A DNA stretch of 64,000 nucleotides from Sacculina carcini (GCA_916048095.2 OU696589.1:227501-291500), one strand, 5' to 3'; positions 1-10,500 are shown, counted from the stretch's first letter. Program-made: numbers and translations. Notes: generated by a model from the sequence alone, not told the origin.

Positions 1-209
1 CTGTCAATGAGCCAGAGATGTGAATCAGCAGCTGACGACCAAACAGGAGCACAGTACTCGAGAACAGGAAGAACGAAGCAGCGCAAACACGAGGCAGATA
101 TCGAAAGATTATTGAGTACACGATATGCCTTTCGAAGAATTCCAAGTTTCTGAGAAGCGGAAACCACAAGGCGACGAACCTGCTTCTCCAAAGTCAGCCT
201 TGAATCGAA

Positions 210-860
210 TCAAACTCCAAGGATATCAACTGCGTTACATTCTTCAACTGCGCAGCCATAAGCCAACAAAGGATCGAACGATGGATTCAACGTGCGAGAC
301 CGAGAATCACACAAAAACCTCGACTTTTTATATTTAAGCTCCATATTCCAAGTGTCACACCGTTTGGATATTCTGCGCAAGCCTTCGTTCAGTGACCTAT
401 TCACATTGGGTCGCCGCTCTGGAGTGTCAACGGTAGCCACCATAGTTACATCATCCGCGTAAGCAAAAACATGATGCGAACTTAGGCTGAGCAGATCTGA
501 TGTGTAGACATTGAACAAGAGAGGACCCAATACACTCCCTTGGGGAACACCCGAATGAAAATCATGCCATTCACTGTGCCTACCATCAACACTTAATCTG
601 TGCTTGCGACCTTGAAGGAATTGGATAATCACTGATAGGACTCTTCCTCCGACCCTTAGAGACTTTAGCTTTCGGATCAGGCCATCGTGATTGACTCTAT
701 CGAACGCGGCTGAAAAGTCCAGCTGGACTATAACAGCTTCCTGTCCTCGAGCTAGGGCCTGTTGCACAATATGAGTGATGGAGAGCAAGGCGTCAGTAGT
801 GCCGAGATTTTTGCGCTATGCGAATTGATTAGGCGGCAGCAAACTGTGTTTTTCAAGGTA
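210..860 (-). pseudogene. LINE-A reverse transcriptase palm and thumb (degraded)
   Basis: This is the same frame as the upstream endonuclease. It contains QLDFSAAFDRVNH (RT block A), SGVPQGSVLGPLLF (block B) and FAYADDVTMVA (catalytic YADD), then the thumb. In-frame stops at 816-818 and 210-212, besides the one at 861-863, make it a pseudogene. Downstream of 210 the same frame continues to the window edge with recognisable thumb sequence. Confidence 0.85.
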
Positions 861-2501
861 TTAAGCGAGACGACGACAAACCACATGTTCGAAAAACTTG
901 GATAGCTGAGATGTTATTGAAATAGACCTGTAAAAACTGGGATCGGATGACGTAGGACCTTTTGGAATTGGAGTGACATTGGCGATTCGGCAGCACGACG
1001 GAAAACTGCCGCGCCTAATTAGTCGCCTAAAAACGGCACTAAGGTTTGGAGCCAATGCTACAGCAGTCTTCTTCAGAAATAAGGGAAACATAACCAGAGG
1101 ATCAGTGCCGCCATTGGAGTCAAGAGATTCAAGCAGACTTTTCACTTCCTTAGATCTGAAAGCCACTCCTGTCAATGCAGGTTTATCATATACAGTGTCA
1201 TCAGTAGATAAATGACGACGGGAGAGTTTGCTGTCGAAATGACGCATGAGCAAATATGCTTTCTCAGTCGGACTTGACACCACCTTCCCCGTTGCAGAGA
1301 GGAGAGGCGGGGGAGTTGCTCGCACACCGTGAATAATGGACTTGAGAGTGGACCACCATTTGTTAGGGTCAGACATCGACGACAACAATTCTTTGGCAGA
1401 ATTGTGTCCCTGCCGTTCGGCCTGCCGGTAAGTCGCCGCACAAGAAGCCCTGGCCGTCACATACTCATTCCATGCTTCGGAAGTCCTGGACCTGGACCAA
1501 TGATGGTAAGCTGCCTGTTTGATTTGACGGGTAGAATGACAATCGGCATTGAACCAGGACTTATCATTGGAACGGAAGGAAAGTTTCTTAACGGGCACCC
1601 GACGAGATATGATCGTTGACAGTTGGTCGTTCAATGACGATACAGGGTCATCGCTACTCAAAATGGGACCAAGACGAATGTTACGCACATCGTTCATTAC
1701 ATTGTCCCAGTTAACACCTGACTTCATGAACACCTTTTTTCTGATCGTATGCACGGACACAGACTGCCGAAGATTGAGCTGAATGCTCAGAGCAGAGTGA
1801 TCAGAAGATCCAAGTGGAGCGAGGATAGTCACTTTGACGACATCAGGTACATCAGTGAAAACCAGATCGAGACAGTTGCCGGATAAATGAGTCGGACTGG
1901 TATCCAACTGCTCACAACCGGAGATATTGGCAAAATCCAATGCCGCACGACCATGTGAATCAGTCGGGCTTCTAGAAAACCATTCGCTCTGATGTGCGTT
2001 GAAATCACCGGCAAAGACAAAGGCCGCTTTACTGTCGTTCTCCTGGATCACAGACATTGCACGAATGAAGCAATCATATATAGAATCGTCCGAGTCCGGG
2101 TTGCGGTAGTAGCCGAAAATATAATAATTGTTCAACTTTGAACATACACGAATGACAGGGCCTTCATGACAGTCACATTCGAACTTAATGTACCGGTGAG
2201 CAGAAAAACCATTGCGTACATAAAGCGACATGCCGCGTCTGCGTTTGGAGGCATCACGGTAGATAAGTGAAGGCTCTGAAAAGCCAGAATTCAACAATTC
2301 AGATTTGTGGCGAAGACTGGACACAATGGTTTCAGAGCAAATGACGATGTCATGCGACTGAACAACGAGCGAAATGTCCTGGAGGTTTTTCGCAAGGCCG
2401 CGAGCGTTTGCGCATAACACCCTACATGACCGCCGCTCAAACACAGGCCCGGGATTTGTTTTGATGTCATCGCAGAGGAGTAATAAGCCAAAACAATCCA
2501 A
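861..2501 (-). CDS. LINE-A ORF2, endonuclease and N-terminal part of RT, with 2A-like leader
   Basis: The 546-codon open frame has the apurinic endonuclease signature blocks: CANARGL, the catalytic ICSETIV, AGDFNAHQSEW and the SSDHSALS histidine box. A linker follows, then the RT fingers (IPKGP). The frame is open upstream to a TAG at 2526-2528. The codon at 2499-2501 is TTG, so no ATG start is present and the true start is unknown. Within the first 25 residues is a leucine-rich stretch followed by DIKTNPGP, the core of a 2A-like ribosome-skipping peptide except that the usual Glu is Lys. N-terminal 2A-like peptides are known in some invertebrate LINEs. The frame ends at an in-frame TAA, after which the same frame continues as RT. 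Confidence 0.85.
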   Translation of the reverse strand: MDCFGLLLLCDDIKTNPGPVFERRSCRVLCANARGLAKNLQDISLVVQSHDIVICSETIVSSLRHKSELLNSGFSEPSLIYRDASKRRRGMSLYVRNGFSAHRYIKFECDCHEGPVIRVCSKLNNYYIFGYYRNPDSDDSIYDCFIRAMSVIQENDSKAAFVFAGDFNAHQSEWFSRSPTDSHGRAALDFANISGCEQLDTSPTHLSGNCLDLVFTDVPDVVKVTILAPLGSSDHSALSIQLNLRQSVSVHTIRKKVFMKSGVNWDNVMNDVRNIRLGPILSSDDPVSSLNDQLSTIISRRVPVKKLSFRSNDKSWFNADCHSTRQIKQAAYHHWSRSRTSEAWNEYVTARASCAATYRQAERQGHNSAKELLSSMSDPNKWWSTLKSIIHGVRATPPPLLSATGKVVSSPTEKAYLLMRHFDSKLSRRHLSTDDTVYDKPALTGVAFRSKEVKSLLESLDSNGGTDPLVMFPLFLKKTAVALAPNLSAVFRRLIRRGSFPSCCRIANVTPIPKGPTSSDPSFYRSISITSQLSKFFEHVVCRRLA

Positions 2502-2599
2502 TCCAGCGTGAAGACAAAATCGTATCTAATAACATGCCGAGGTCAATAAATCCATAAAAAACAGTCCAAAAAATGTGAGTGAAAAATCCAGTCTGGAAG

Positions 2600-3300
2600 A
2601 TATCAAGTGCTAGAATATTTTGGATAGAATGGGCCTAATTGATATCGGCCGAGAGTTTTCAACATCAGCTAAATTGCTTCTTTTTGGTATGGGCGTGATA
2701 TTCGCAACCCGCCAACAGGATGTGAACGAACCAGTCTTCATCAAGCGCCTGAAAACAGCACTGAGCTTCGGAGCTAGAGTATATGCCGTGTTCTTGAAAA
2801 ATAGCGGAAATATATTCAGAGGGTATGTTCCTCCGTGGGCATCGAGATATTTCATGAGATTTGCCACTTCTTTTGATCGTATCACTTTCTTTCGATTCAA
2901 TGCCTTTGATTTTCGGGGCGAGGACAGGTGAATCGTCCGACGGAATGGACCCTTGACATTGCTTGATATTATCCATAAGCAACTCTGCCTCCTCTGTTGG
3001 GCTGCTTTTGAGCTCGCCGTTGGCTGAAATTAAAGAAGGGACATACGGGTCATGTCCAAACACTGATGATTTCAACGTTCACCACCATTTGTGGGCGTCA
3101 TTGAAAGATGTTAGCTTTTCGGCAAGTTCGGCTTTTCTTTGAGTGACGTGTTTCCGCTTCTGAATACACATGCTCAGCATGCCGTCTGGCCTCAGTGTAG
3201 ACATTCCATGAATCGGCTGAGCGTGATTGAAGCCACTTGTGGTAAGCCTCCTACTGAATCGACGAGTAAAGGCATGTGCAGCTATGAATGCACTCAACAT
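2600..3300 (-). pseudogene. LINE-A2, older relative of LINE-A (linker and start of RT)
   Basis: Minus-strand peptides in at least two frames match the LINE-A segment between endonuclease and RT. The block around 2610-2900 reads like LINE-A residues near SKEV..L, FPLF, LSAVFRRL and ANITPIPK. The block 3079-3300 corresponds to the Trp-rich linker. It has frameshifts and ends abruptly near 2600, about 75 bp upstream of the LINE-A frame. It is more decayed than LINE-A, so it was probably inserted earlier. Confidence 0.75.
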
Positions 3301-3414
3301 CTAAATGCAGTACACTAAAACAAACACACAACTGTAATTGCGCATTACCACTATTTTAAACTAAAAAATAAACATTAATTGTGTGCATTGTATTCCAGCA
3401 AACAAGAAATTAAC

Positions 3415-3565
3415 CTGCACCAATGACCACTGCGTCATAATTTGAGCATGGTTCTAGTGGAGACGAAAGCGAGGCCTCGGCAAACGCTTGCGACGCGTGA
3501 CGCACGCTTTTTGAGCCGATTCTGGGGCGGAACCCAGGACGTGCGCAGAAATAAAGCATAATATC
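3415..3565 (-). CDS. Probable internal exon of a PYROXD2-like FAD oxidoreductase
   Basis: The minus strand shows a T/G-rich tract ending in GTGCAG (acceptor, exon from 3565), an ATG at 3559-3557, 48 codons, and a donor G|GTTAAT after 3415. The peptide starts with an Arg/Ser-rich, acid-poor stretch that resembles a mitochondrial presequence, and ends SNYDAVVIGAG. That is the beta-alpha-beta nucleotide-binding motif that opens FAD-dependent oxidoreductases, with the glycine split by a phase-1 intron. In human PYROXD2, a mitochondrial inner-membrane protein, a similar N-terminal leader precedes YDAVVIGAG, which makes it my best guess. Other amine-oxidase-fold enzymes cannot be excluded. No continuation exon is visible; it would lie beyond position 1, past LINE-A2 and LINE-A. 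Confidence 0.55.
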
Positions 3566-3969
3566 CTGCACAAACACAAAAACACACAAGCACACAAACA
3601 ATTGCACACATGCTTAAAGCGGTCTCACCAAGCTCAACATGATTGTTCAACATTTCAGGTTGCGCATATTGTGGCTAATATTGCTGGTCTGTAGACAATA
3701 GTGAAATGATGTTCAGTATGTTGAAAAATGTTCAGAAACTTGAGATTGTATTGTGCAGCTCAAATGATATAGTGTCGTATGTGGGTTAAATGGTGCAATA
3801 TATAATCAGTGTCTAGTCAGCGGTCGTGTGGGGTAGCTATCACTGCTCATCCACGCGTATCATGATCGACAACGGCGCCAAAAGAATTTATTAATGAAGT
3901 ATTCCTGAACTTATTGATGTATGTTGCTAGTAGTTAGCCTTGACCACTTTGTGACATTTGTTTACATTA

Positions 3970-4283
3970 CTCAGGCCACCGCCAATCCGGACTGGTATAT
4001 GGGGAGATTTGATATGCGGAAGAACTTTTACCAGCTGCCCATCAGCCCCGGCCTGGCGTCCTTCATGAGGATATCCTACAGAGGTGCATGTTACGAGTGG
4101 ACTCGCTTACCCATGGGGCTGGCCAGTGCGCCGGCGATCATGCAAAGGGTGAGCTGGACCTCGACCGCCAGGGCAATCGAGGCACACTGCCAGCCCACGC
4201 GGGTGATTCTTTACCTGGACGACGTCCTCCTCATGGGGCCTGGGGGTCCACGTCATGCCGGAGAAATGTATTTGTATGCCTAA
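3970..4283 (+). mobile_element. Fossil RT fragment of an LTR-kin element, DIRS/tyrosine-recombinase-like
   Basis: About 105 codons give an RT palm: FDMRKNFYQLPIS, then LPMGLASAPAIMQRV, then LYLDDVLLMG. The YLDD box with LLMG following is typical of DIRS-type (YR) retrotransposons rather than of the Ty3/gypsy copies elsewhere in this window. No termini, tyrosine recombinase or other parts are seen. It is a small broken piece, and its exact family is uncertain. Confidence 0.6.
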
Positions 4284-4442
4284 TCGCCACATTCAGCTCC
4301 ACCACCCGGAACCCACTCGTCCGAAACTGACCTAATCCAAATTGATCTTTTTTATTCCTTCATTTTCTTTACTATTATTTCTCCTTTGTTCTATACCTAA
4401 CCTAACGTATTTTCTTCATTTTCAAATTTTTAATATATGCAT

Positions 4443-4515
4443 ACCTGACGGGTATCGAACCGGTGTCCTCGCGTCTCTAAGCCAGTGTCTGCAGAATTCG
4501 GTCACAGCAGAGTTG
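4443..4515 (-). repeat. Possible tRNA-derived (SINE-type) fragment
   Basis: On the minus strand, GGTTCGATACC at 4461-4451 fits a pol III B box. It is preceded by CTTAGAGACGCG, reminiscent of a Leu/Ser-type tRNA anticodon arm. The A box is weak and no acceptor-stem pairing is evident, so it is not called as a tRNA gene. Confidence 0.35.
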
Positions 4516-4561
4516 TATGGGGGATGTTTAGTATGTGTATATATAGCGATTGCTGGGGGAA

Positions 4562-4710
4562 CTACACCATTTACAAGTCAATTTTACAAAACTGAAAGTC
4601 AATTTTACAATTTTGAAAATCAATTTGACAAAATTGAAAATCTATTTTATAAAAGTGAAACTCAATTTTATATATGTGAAAATCAATTTTACATATCTGA
4701 GATTAATATG
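4562..4710 (+). repeat. Decayed half of the 21-bp minisatellite foldback element
   Basis: It begins ACCATTTACAAGTCAATTT, exactly as the ends of the TA-flanked foldback copies at 38350 and 42061, and continues with about six diverged copies of the 21-bp unit (here CAATTTTACAAAACTGAAA-like). No inverted partner or TA-flanked right end is visible, so this is a solo arm and older than the other copies. Confidence 0.7.
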
Positions 4711-4827
4711 TAATTATGTTGAAAAACTATTGTGTATTCAACACACGGGTGTATTTTTAAATGACGTTTTGTGAGGCTTTTGTTATATTGGCGCTTCAAA
4801 AAGATATCTTATTTAGTTCCATAAATA

Positions 4828-5103
4828 CAGTGGCGGCACCAGAATTCTTCCGATGGGGGGCTTGGAGAGGCTAAGGAAAAAGTTGAGGGGGCTTGGCGAA
4901 GCATGAAGAGCTACAATCGAGCGCTGAGTACGTAATAGTATAAGAGACGGGGGCACACTGATTCAGTACTCGAACCTTAACCAAAATTACAGGACTTCAT
5001 GTACAGTGGTAAGGAATTTTATTGTCCATGATTATGATCTTGGGGGGCTTCGTGGGGCTTGACATATTTTTGTTGACTGGAGCCACCCTTGACGCTGCCA
5101 CTG
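4828..5103. mobile_element. hAT-type MITE, 276 bp
   Basis: The ends are CAGTGGCGGCACCAG and the inverted partner (…GACGCTGCCACTG). The flanks CATAAATA (4820-4827) and TATAAATA (5104-5111) form an 8-bp target duplication with one mismatch, as expected for hAT. The interior is G-rich (runs of 5-6 G) and non-coding. Related copies lie at 54257-54454 and 58716-58910. Confidence 0.8.
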
Positions 5104-5299
5104 TATAAATATCATTATTATAATTACTGTCACTTTGAATATGCTTCGAATTGTGTTACTCGACCAAAATTAACATCAAAGTTTTACTCACAAGGACAAG
5201 TGCTGTATTGAACCTTGTGTCTGATAACTTATTATTCGTCATACAACACAAAACATGAGGCTTTATTGTCAGTAAACGTATTGTCATGACAAATACATG

Positions 5300-5347
5300 A
5301 GCCAACGCCACCTAGACACAGGCCCTTCCACGAAAGTATGACGTCAT
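5300..5347 (+). repeat. Left copy of the 48-bp inverted repeat
   Basis: It contains CAGGCCCTTCCACGAAAG and ATGACGTCAT and is 46/48 identical to the reverse complement of 12563-12610. The candidate role is the terminal inverted repeat of the P-type relic. Confidence 0.7.
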
Positions 5348-5909
5348 CGTCACGTCACACTGTGCGGACAAGTTTTTCAACTGTCAGCATGGCAGTTGCA
5401 TGGTAGCGAGCGCACGCGGTTAGTGCTCTCGTGTGTTTAGTGTTTTATCGCGTGCTATTCTTGGCGATAATTGACGTGTATAGTGATTTTCACTTCAGTG
5501 TGGTTTAGAGTGAAGTGCGAATTTGTCAGTGTGTCAGTGTCAGTGTGTTTCATGTCAAGTGTGATTTGCGCAGCCATTTTGTGATCCTCACTCGGATGAT
5601 TCTGCATGCCATCATCCTGGACATTTTCCTGCGGTCAGAGGTTTGGTTTCGTTCATAGGTTGAGTAAAATATGTACATCTGCTCGTTTCTCATGAGGTCT
5701 TTTCTTCGTTAACATGTCTTATCAACGTAGTTATATATTTGCGTACCACAATAGTTATAAATCAACAGTGGTGGGCACTGTTTAGCTGTATAACTGCTAG
5801 TGTTTCGCTTTTAGTCGAAATTGATTGTTTAAATTGAGGTTACTGATTTTGAGATATTTATATTATTGGTGTTTTAAACTCATTAGCGACAATATATCAC
5901 ACATATCAC
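5348..5909. other. Non-coding left part of the P-type relic
   Basis: No protein, RNA gene or repeat match is recognised. It contains a GTCAGTGTGTCAGTGTCAG stretch near 5525 and then AT-rich DNA. It may hold the element's promoter and 5' leader, but nothing proves this. Confidence 0.4.
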
Positions 5910-6085
5910 TTCAGCTCTCGGGTAGTGGCTAAGGCGCTGGAATCTTGTGTCAGAGGCTCGCGGTTCGAATTCTGGCCCGCGTGCGAAATTTACTATCCGC
6001 TTGGGTTTACTGGGAGGCTGCGCTGTAGATTGGTTCATAGCGAGACGTGTCTTATAATCAAAATACGGTGCGCGCTTAAAACAAC
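5910..6085 (+). repeat. tRNA-derived SINE
   Basis: The A box TAGTGGCTAAGGCGCTGG (5923-5940) and B box GGTTCGAATTC (5962-5972) are spaced as in Leu/Ser-type tRNAs. They are followed by a tRNA-unrelated body containing GCGAGACGTGTCTTATAATC and ACGGTGCGCGC. The acceptor-stem ends do not pair and the sequence continues well past a tRNA 3' end, so this is a SINE rather than a tRNA gene. It lies inside the P-type relic. Confidence 0.7.
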
Positions 6086-6462
6086 AATTAATATTAATCA
6101 AAATAAATCATTTCGGCAGTTACTTCAGCTAATATGAAAGGTTTATTTCATCGCAGAGCTATTGATGTTTTTTTGTTTGTGTTCATTATATGTTATTAGG
6201 AAATTCCTGGAGCTGGTTCCAAGGTGCAAAGAGAATTACGACTGATAGTCTAAATTCAGCATGTTCTCATTCCCAGAAAAGCAAGAGCTACTATAAAGCG
6301 TGACATGTAAATATCCAAACACACCGGATCACATCCAATCATATCAACATCATAGAGATTGTGTGAATCACGCTTAAATCAGGTATTACTCCCTATCGTT
6401 TGTGCTTTATGGAGAATATACACAAAATCCAGTGTAGTCATGCTCGAAATTATTGATCATTG

Positions 6463-6867
6463 TACGGCTTGTCGCTCAAAGCTGTTCGTCCGTCGAGTAT
6501 TGAAAGACAAAATATTAAGCTTGTGCTGAATGTTGGGAGTGATTTCTCGGTGTTGGCTCTAAGATTATTGGGTGCTACAAATAATCCTGATTTATCTTAA
6601 GATACTGCTCATTTTATTTAAATAATATTGCGTTGGCGGACTATTCGTAATGTAATGACACCATATAATGACTCCAGGTTGAGAAATGTTTATTCGATGT
6701 CTGATTCAGCTATGGATGACAGGCCTTTATTTTTAGAGCATTTCATGAGATGGTTGGATTGATGGATGTCAGACGGGAATATGTTCAGTTTGACTAGAGA
6801 CGTTTTGGCTGTGTATCACACAACATATGCGCTCTGTGAGATCACGAAGTATTGTGAGAAGGATTAG
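6463..6867 (+). pseudogene. P-element/THAP9-like transposase, central block
   Basis: One plus-strand frame contains RPSSIERQNIKLVLNV, then RTIRNVMTPYNDSRLRN, then FLEHFMRWLD, then LTRDVLAVYHTTYALCEI and TKYC. This order of blocks is that of P-element/THAP9-type transposases, where the (I/V)ERQN(V/I)KLA segment is followed by a W-rich DNA-cleavage region and the TT.AL.E..KYC block. Three in-frame stops (two TAA near 6590-6620, one TGA near 6752) show it is dead. The match is from memory of the family's conserved blocks, not from a search. Confidence 0.65.
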
Positions 6868-6996
6868 TGATTGCACATTATCAAATCGAATAATATTTAT
6901 TTATATTGATTTCATCAGTCAATATTGATTTAATCACATCATGCACTATTGAATTGAAACATTTTACGTGTTCTACGGAATATTTTCGTGATATTT

Positions 6997-7140
6997 CAAA
7001 GATATTGCTGAACGTCTCATCTTTCGTATATGTGACGCTGGTATTTCATATCCCTATCATCCAGTGATCGTATATATTGCGGGTTATTGTTGTTTTTTCT
7101 CAAAAACAGGATTGTCATTCATGTAAAACATTTTGGCTGC
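6997..7140 (+). pseudogene. P-element/THAP9-like transposase, C-terminal block
   Basis: The frame includes ICDAGISYPYHPVIVYIAGYC. The VIVYIAGYC segment is a hallmark of the C-terminal part of P-type transposases and some related domesticated genes. The frame differs from the 6463-6867 block, so at least one frameshift lies between. Sequence after the gypsy insertion (12175 onward) may hold the last codons (VCTAVNALLNNNCCDKF), but this is weak. Confidence 0.55.
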
Positions 7141-7378
7141 GCGAAGTGAAACCATGTCATCCGAAAAATTTTCGTATTCGATAGAAATTGGTCGCCGAAG
7201 ATTGGCGTATTATTTTTATGTTGATAATATAGTTTTGCTTTGATTTTAACTGTGCAGAAGTATATAAAGTATGATAAATTGTGTATTATTGGAAACCAGC
7301 GATGATAGGTTTCATGCACTAGAAAAACTGAGTGATTGCGGTGTTATGCTTGTTTACTTGTACTGTTCTCAACATCGT

Positions 7379-7508
7379 TGTATGATATATTTACGATCAC
7401 AATACCACACGAACAATAGGGTAACAACGTCACGACCTGCACACAACCACTGCTGGACACACACTGACTCGTAGCGGGTAGCGTCATCCACGCTAGCATC
7501 ACACTACA
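7379..7508 (-). repeat. 3' LTR of gypsy1 (130 bp)
   Basis: It is a direct repeat of 12012-12169. The pol frame of gypsy1 ends just inside it. Confidence 0.93.
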
Positions 7509-10500
7509 TCTCCCCTCCAAGCGGCGGAAGGGGGGCGCTGCTGGTCCTGCAGACGTAGTCGCTCAGGTGCGGCGGCGGTCTGCGGGTTCGGTCGCTTCGG
7601 CGAGGGTTTGGTGTATGTGGAGCCTCTGATGTTCCGCTCACATCCTCCCCCGGCGGCGGCGCGGGTCCGCTGGTGCTGCTGGTCTCTCGCGGCGGTTGCG
7701 GCGGCGACAGCTGTGGGCAAGGCAGGCACATGGCCTCTGGCCGCGCTGCGCTGACGAATGGTGGCGGCGTCACTTCGGAGGCGGGTGCGCTGACTGCTGG
7801 CCGCAGGTGGCGGCTGTTACGCCAGTAGAGACCGCCATGCGGTAAGCGTACCGCGTACTGGCGGCGACGACCAGTGACAGCGACCACGCCAGTCCGGTCC
7901 CAGCGGCCTGTCGTCGGGTCCTGGAGAGCCACTGTAGTGCCGGGCGATAACGGCGGCAGTGGTCTGGCTGACCGATTGTAGTTGGTGATCTGCCTGTCGT
8001 GCGCGGCCGCTGCTCGGAGATCACACTCAGCGGTGGACGGCTGCCATTCAGGCAGGAACGCGCGAGGATGCGCGGGGACGGCAGACGACACGGGGCGACC
8101 GTACATCAGCTGCGCGGGCGAGCGGCCGTCGGCACCAGGCGCGTTACACATCTCCAGCAGGCCGGCAACGAACGCGTCCGTGTTGAGGTCCCCGTCGTGG
8201 GCCGACTTCTGGATGAGTCGCTTCACCCGCTTGACAGCGGACTCGGCGTGCCCATTAGAGGACGGGAAGCGTGGACTGGAGAGTCGGTGACGGACACGCC
8301 AATGTCGCAGGAACTCGGCAGTGAGACGCGCAGTGAACTGCGGGCCGCCGTCCGACGACAATATGGACGGTACGCCCGTGGCGACAAACACGCGCCGAAA
8401 CAGCTTCACCAGCTGATGAGCAGACGCGTCAAGGCCACATTCAAACACCAGCGGCCAGTTGGAGAATCGGTCGGCGTATACGAGGAACGTTTTCCCCGCA
8501 TGGTAGAAGAAATCTGCCGACACCGATTCGAAGGGCCGTGTCGGGCGCGGTTCCGCCATGTATGGCTCTTTCTGCTGAGAGTCCTTGTATTCGAGACACT
8601 CTTGGCATGACGAAACGGCCATGGCGATGTCGTTATTAAGGCCAGGCCAGAATACAGTCTGGCGGGCGCGTTGAACCGTCCTGACCTGCCCCTGATGGCT
8701 TTCGTGGAGGCGGCGGAGGGTATCTTTTCGCAGGCGCTTGGGCACAAGCAGACGGCAGCCGACCAAAATCAGGCCATGGTCCGCAGTGAGCTGGTCGCGC
8801 ACACCCCAGTACTGGTGAAGGCTGGACGGTAGGAGATGCTTATGCTGAGGAAAGCCGTCTAGCACGTACGGCATCAGCTGACGGCACTCGTCGTCCGCGA
8901 GAGACGCAGCTCGCACCGCCTCCAGAGTGGTGTCGACTGGCGATGTGCGGCGGCCTTCATCGTCCTCATCTGAGAAGGCGTATAGCGTCTGTATGAAAAA
9001 TCCAGACGAAGAGTCGTCCACGTCCGCGTCAGCACCGGCCGGCTGGGAGGGTGCGCGTGACAGGGCGTCGGCGATGTTGTGCTGTGCTCCTGGCCTCCAG
9101 CTGGCGACAAAGGTCAGGTGCAGTAGACGCTGACGCATGCGCTGCAGACGAGGATTGCAGATGTCTCCGAGCGCCTTTTCGTTCAGGATGGGCACCAGCG
9201 GCTTGTGGCCGGTGACCACATTGAAGGTGGGCAGGCCAGCCAGATATTGGTGGCATTTCTGGCAGGCCCACACCACGGCCAACATCTCCAGCTCGCAGAC
9301 GGCATAACGGCTCTCCGTGTCGGAGACGAATCGCGACCCACACTGGATGAGCTGCCAGCGGCCCTGGTCGTCCCGCTGGCGGAGGACAAACCCGAGGCCT
9401 TTCTGTCTTGCCGCGTCCGTCTCCAACATGGTGGGCCTTGTCGGGTCGAAGTGGCCAAGCACGGGCGGGCTGGCCAACGCGCGTTTTACGGCCGTGAAAG
9501 CAGCGTCGTGTTGTGACGACCACTGCCACTCGACGCCTTTGCGGAGCAGCTGACGCAGGGGCTCGGCAGCAGAAGCGATGGCGTCAGAGAAGTCGCCAAA
9601 CTGATTCGCCAAGCCCAAGAACAACCGCAGTGAGGTCAGGTCCGTCGGTGTAGGGAAGTCAGCCAGGGCCCGAATTTTCTTCTCGTCGATGGTAAATCCG
9701 GAGGACGTGATGTGGAAGCCACAGAAATTGGCGGCAGTGGCCGCAAAGACAAACTTTTTCCGGTTCAAAGTGACGCCGGCGTCGTCAGAGCGCTGCAGTA
9801 GTTGCCAGACTCGCTGCAGATGGTCGTCGTAGCTGGCAGTGTGCACCAGCACGTCGTCAACAATCTTGCACGAGTCCGCTAAGCCAGCCAAGGCGACGTC
9901 GCCGCGCCGGTTGAACTCGTCGCCGCTTGACACCAGGCCCATTGGCGCCCGGCAGAACCTGAACCGACCCCACGGCGTGATGAAAGTGGTGAGGTCTCGG
10001 TCCTCGCGGCGCAGGGGCACCTGAAAGTAGCCCTGTAGGGCGTCCACCTGGGTGAGCCACCGGTTGCCGAGGCCCATGCTGGCTACGGCCTCGACAGGCG
10101 AGCGAACCGGATGAGTCGGTCGGCGGACGAAACGATTGAGACGGGTAAAGTCCACCGTGAGGCGGCAACCGTTGGGCGTGCCGTCCGCATTTCGTTTGCC
10201 GACCACGACAATGGGCGAGCACCAGTCAGTCGGGTGGGACACCGGCTCAATGACGCCCTGCTGCTGCAGCTGCTCCAGCTGCTGTTGTGCCTGGGCGCGG
10301 TGGCAGAATGGCACAGAACGAGGGGCGGTCACATTGTTGGGCACGGCATCATCTCGGAGGTCAATCCGCATTGCACCGCCAGTCATCTCGCGGAGGGGAC
10401 CGTCCGTAGAGAACACGCGAGTGAAGGCCGCCAACAATTGCTCGCTGTGTGCCCGTCGCTCTGCAGCGGTAGGCTGCGCCGCGCTGGTCCAGCGAGGGCA

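Larger units (their letters stand above)
1..2525 (-). mobile_element. LINE-A, CR1/jockey-group non-LTR retrotransposon, cut by the window edge
   Basis: One minus-strand reading frame runs from about 2525 to the window start and encodes, in order, an EEP endonuclease, a reverse transcriptase and the start of the post-RT region (seen as EYCAPVW near position 30). Three in-frame stops interrupt it, at 861-863 (TAA), 816-818 (TAG) and 210-212, and no frameshift is needed, so decay is mild. The clade is judged from motif style (SGVPQGSVLGPLLF, FAYADD) and from the N-terminal NPGP motif. It could be Rex1, CR1 or jockey; I cannot separate these by eye. It would lie in the intron downstream of the exon at 3415-3565. 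Confidence 0.9.

Noticed and set aside
1172-1441. Overlapping small frames on both strands inside LINE-A
   Set aside because: They are shadows of the endonuclease/RT frame.
5912-5990. Functional tRNA gene
   Set aside because: A and B boxes are present, but acceptor-stem ends do not pair and the sequence continues as a SINE body.
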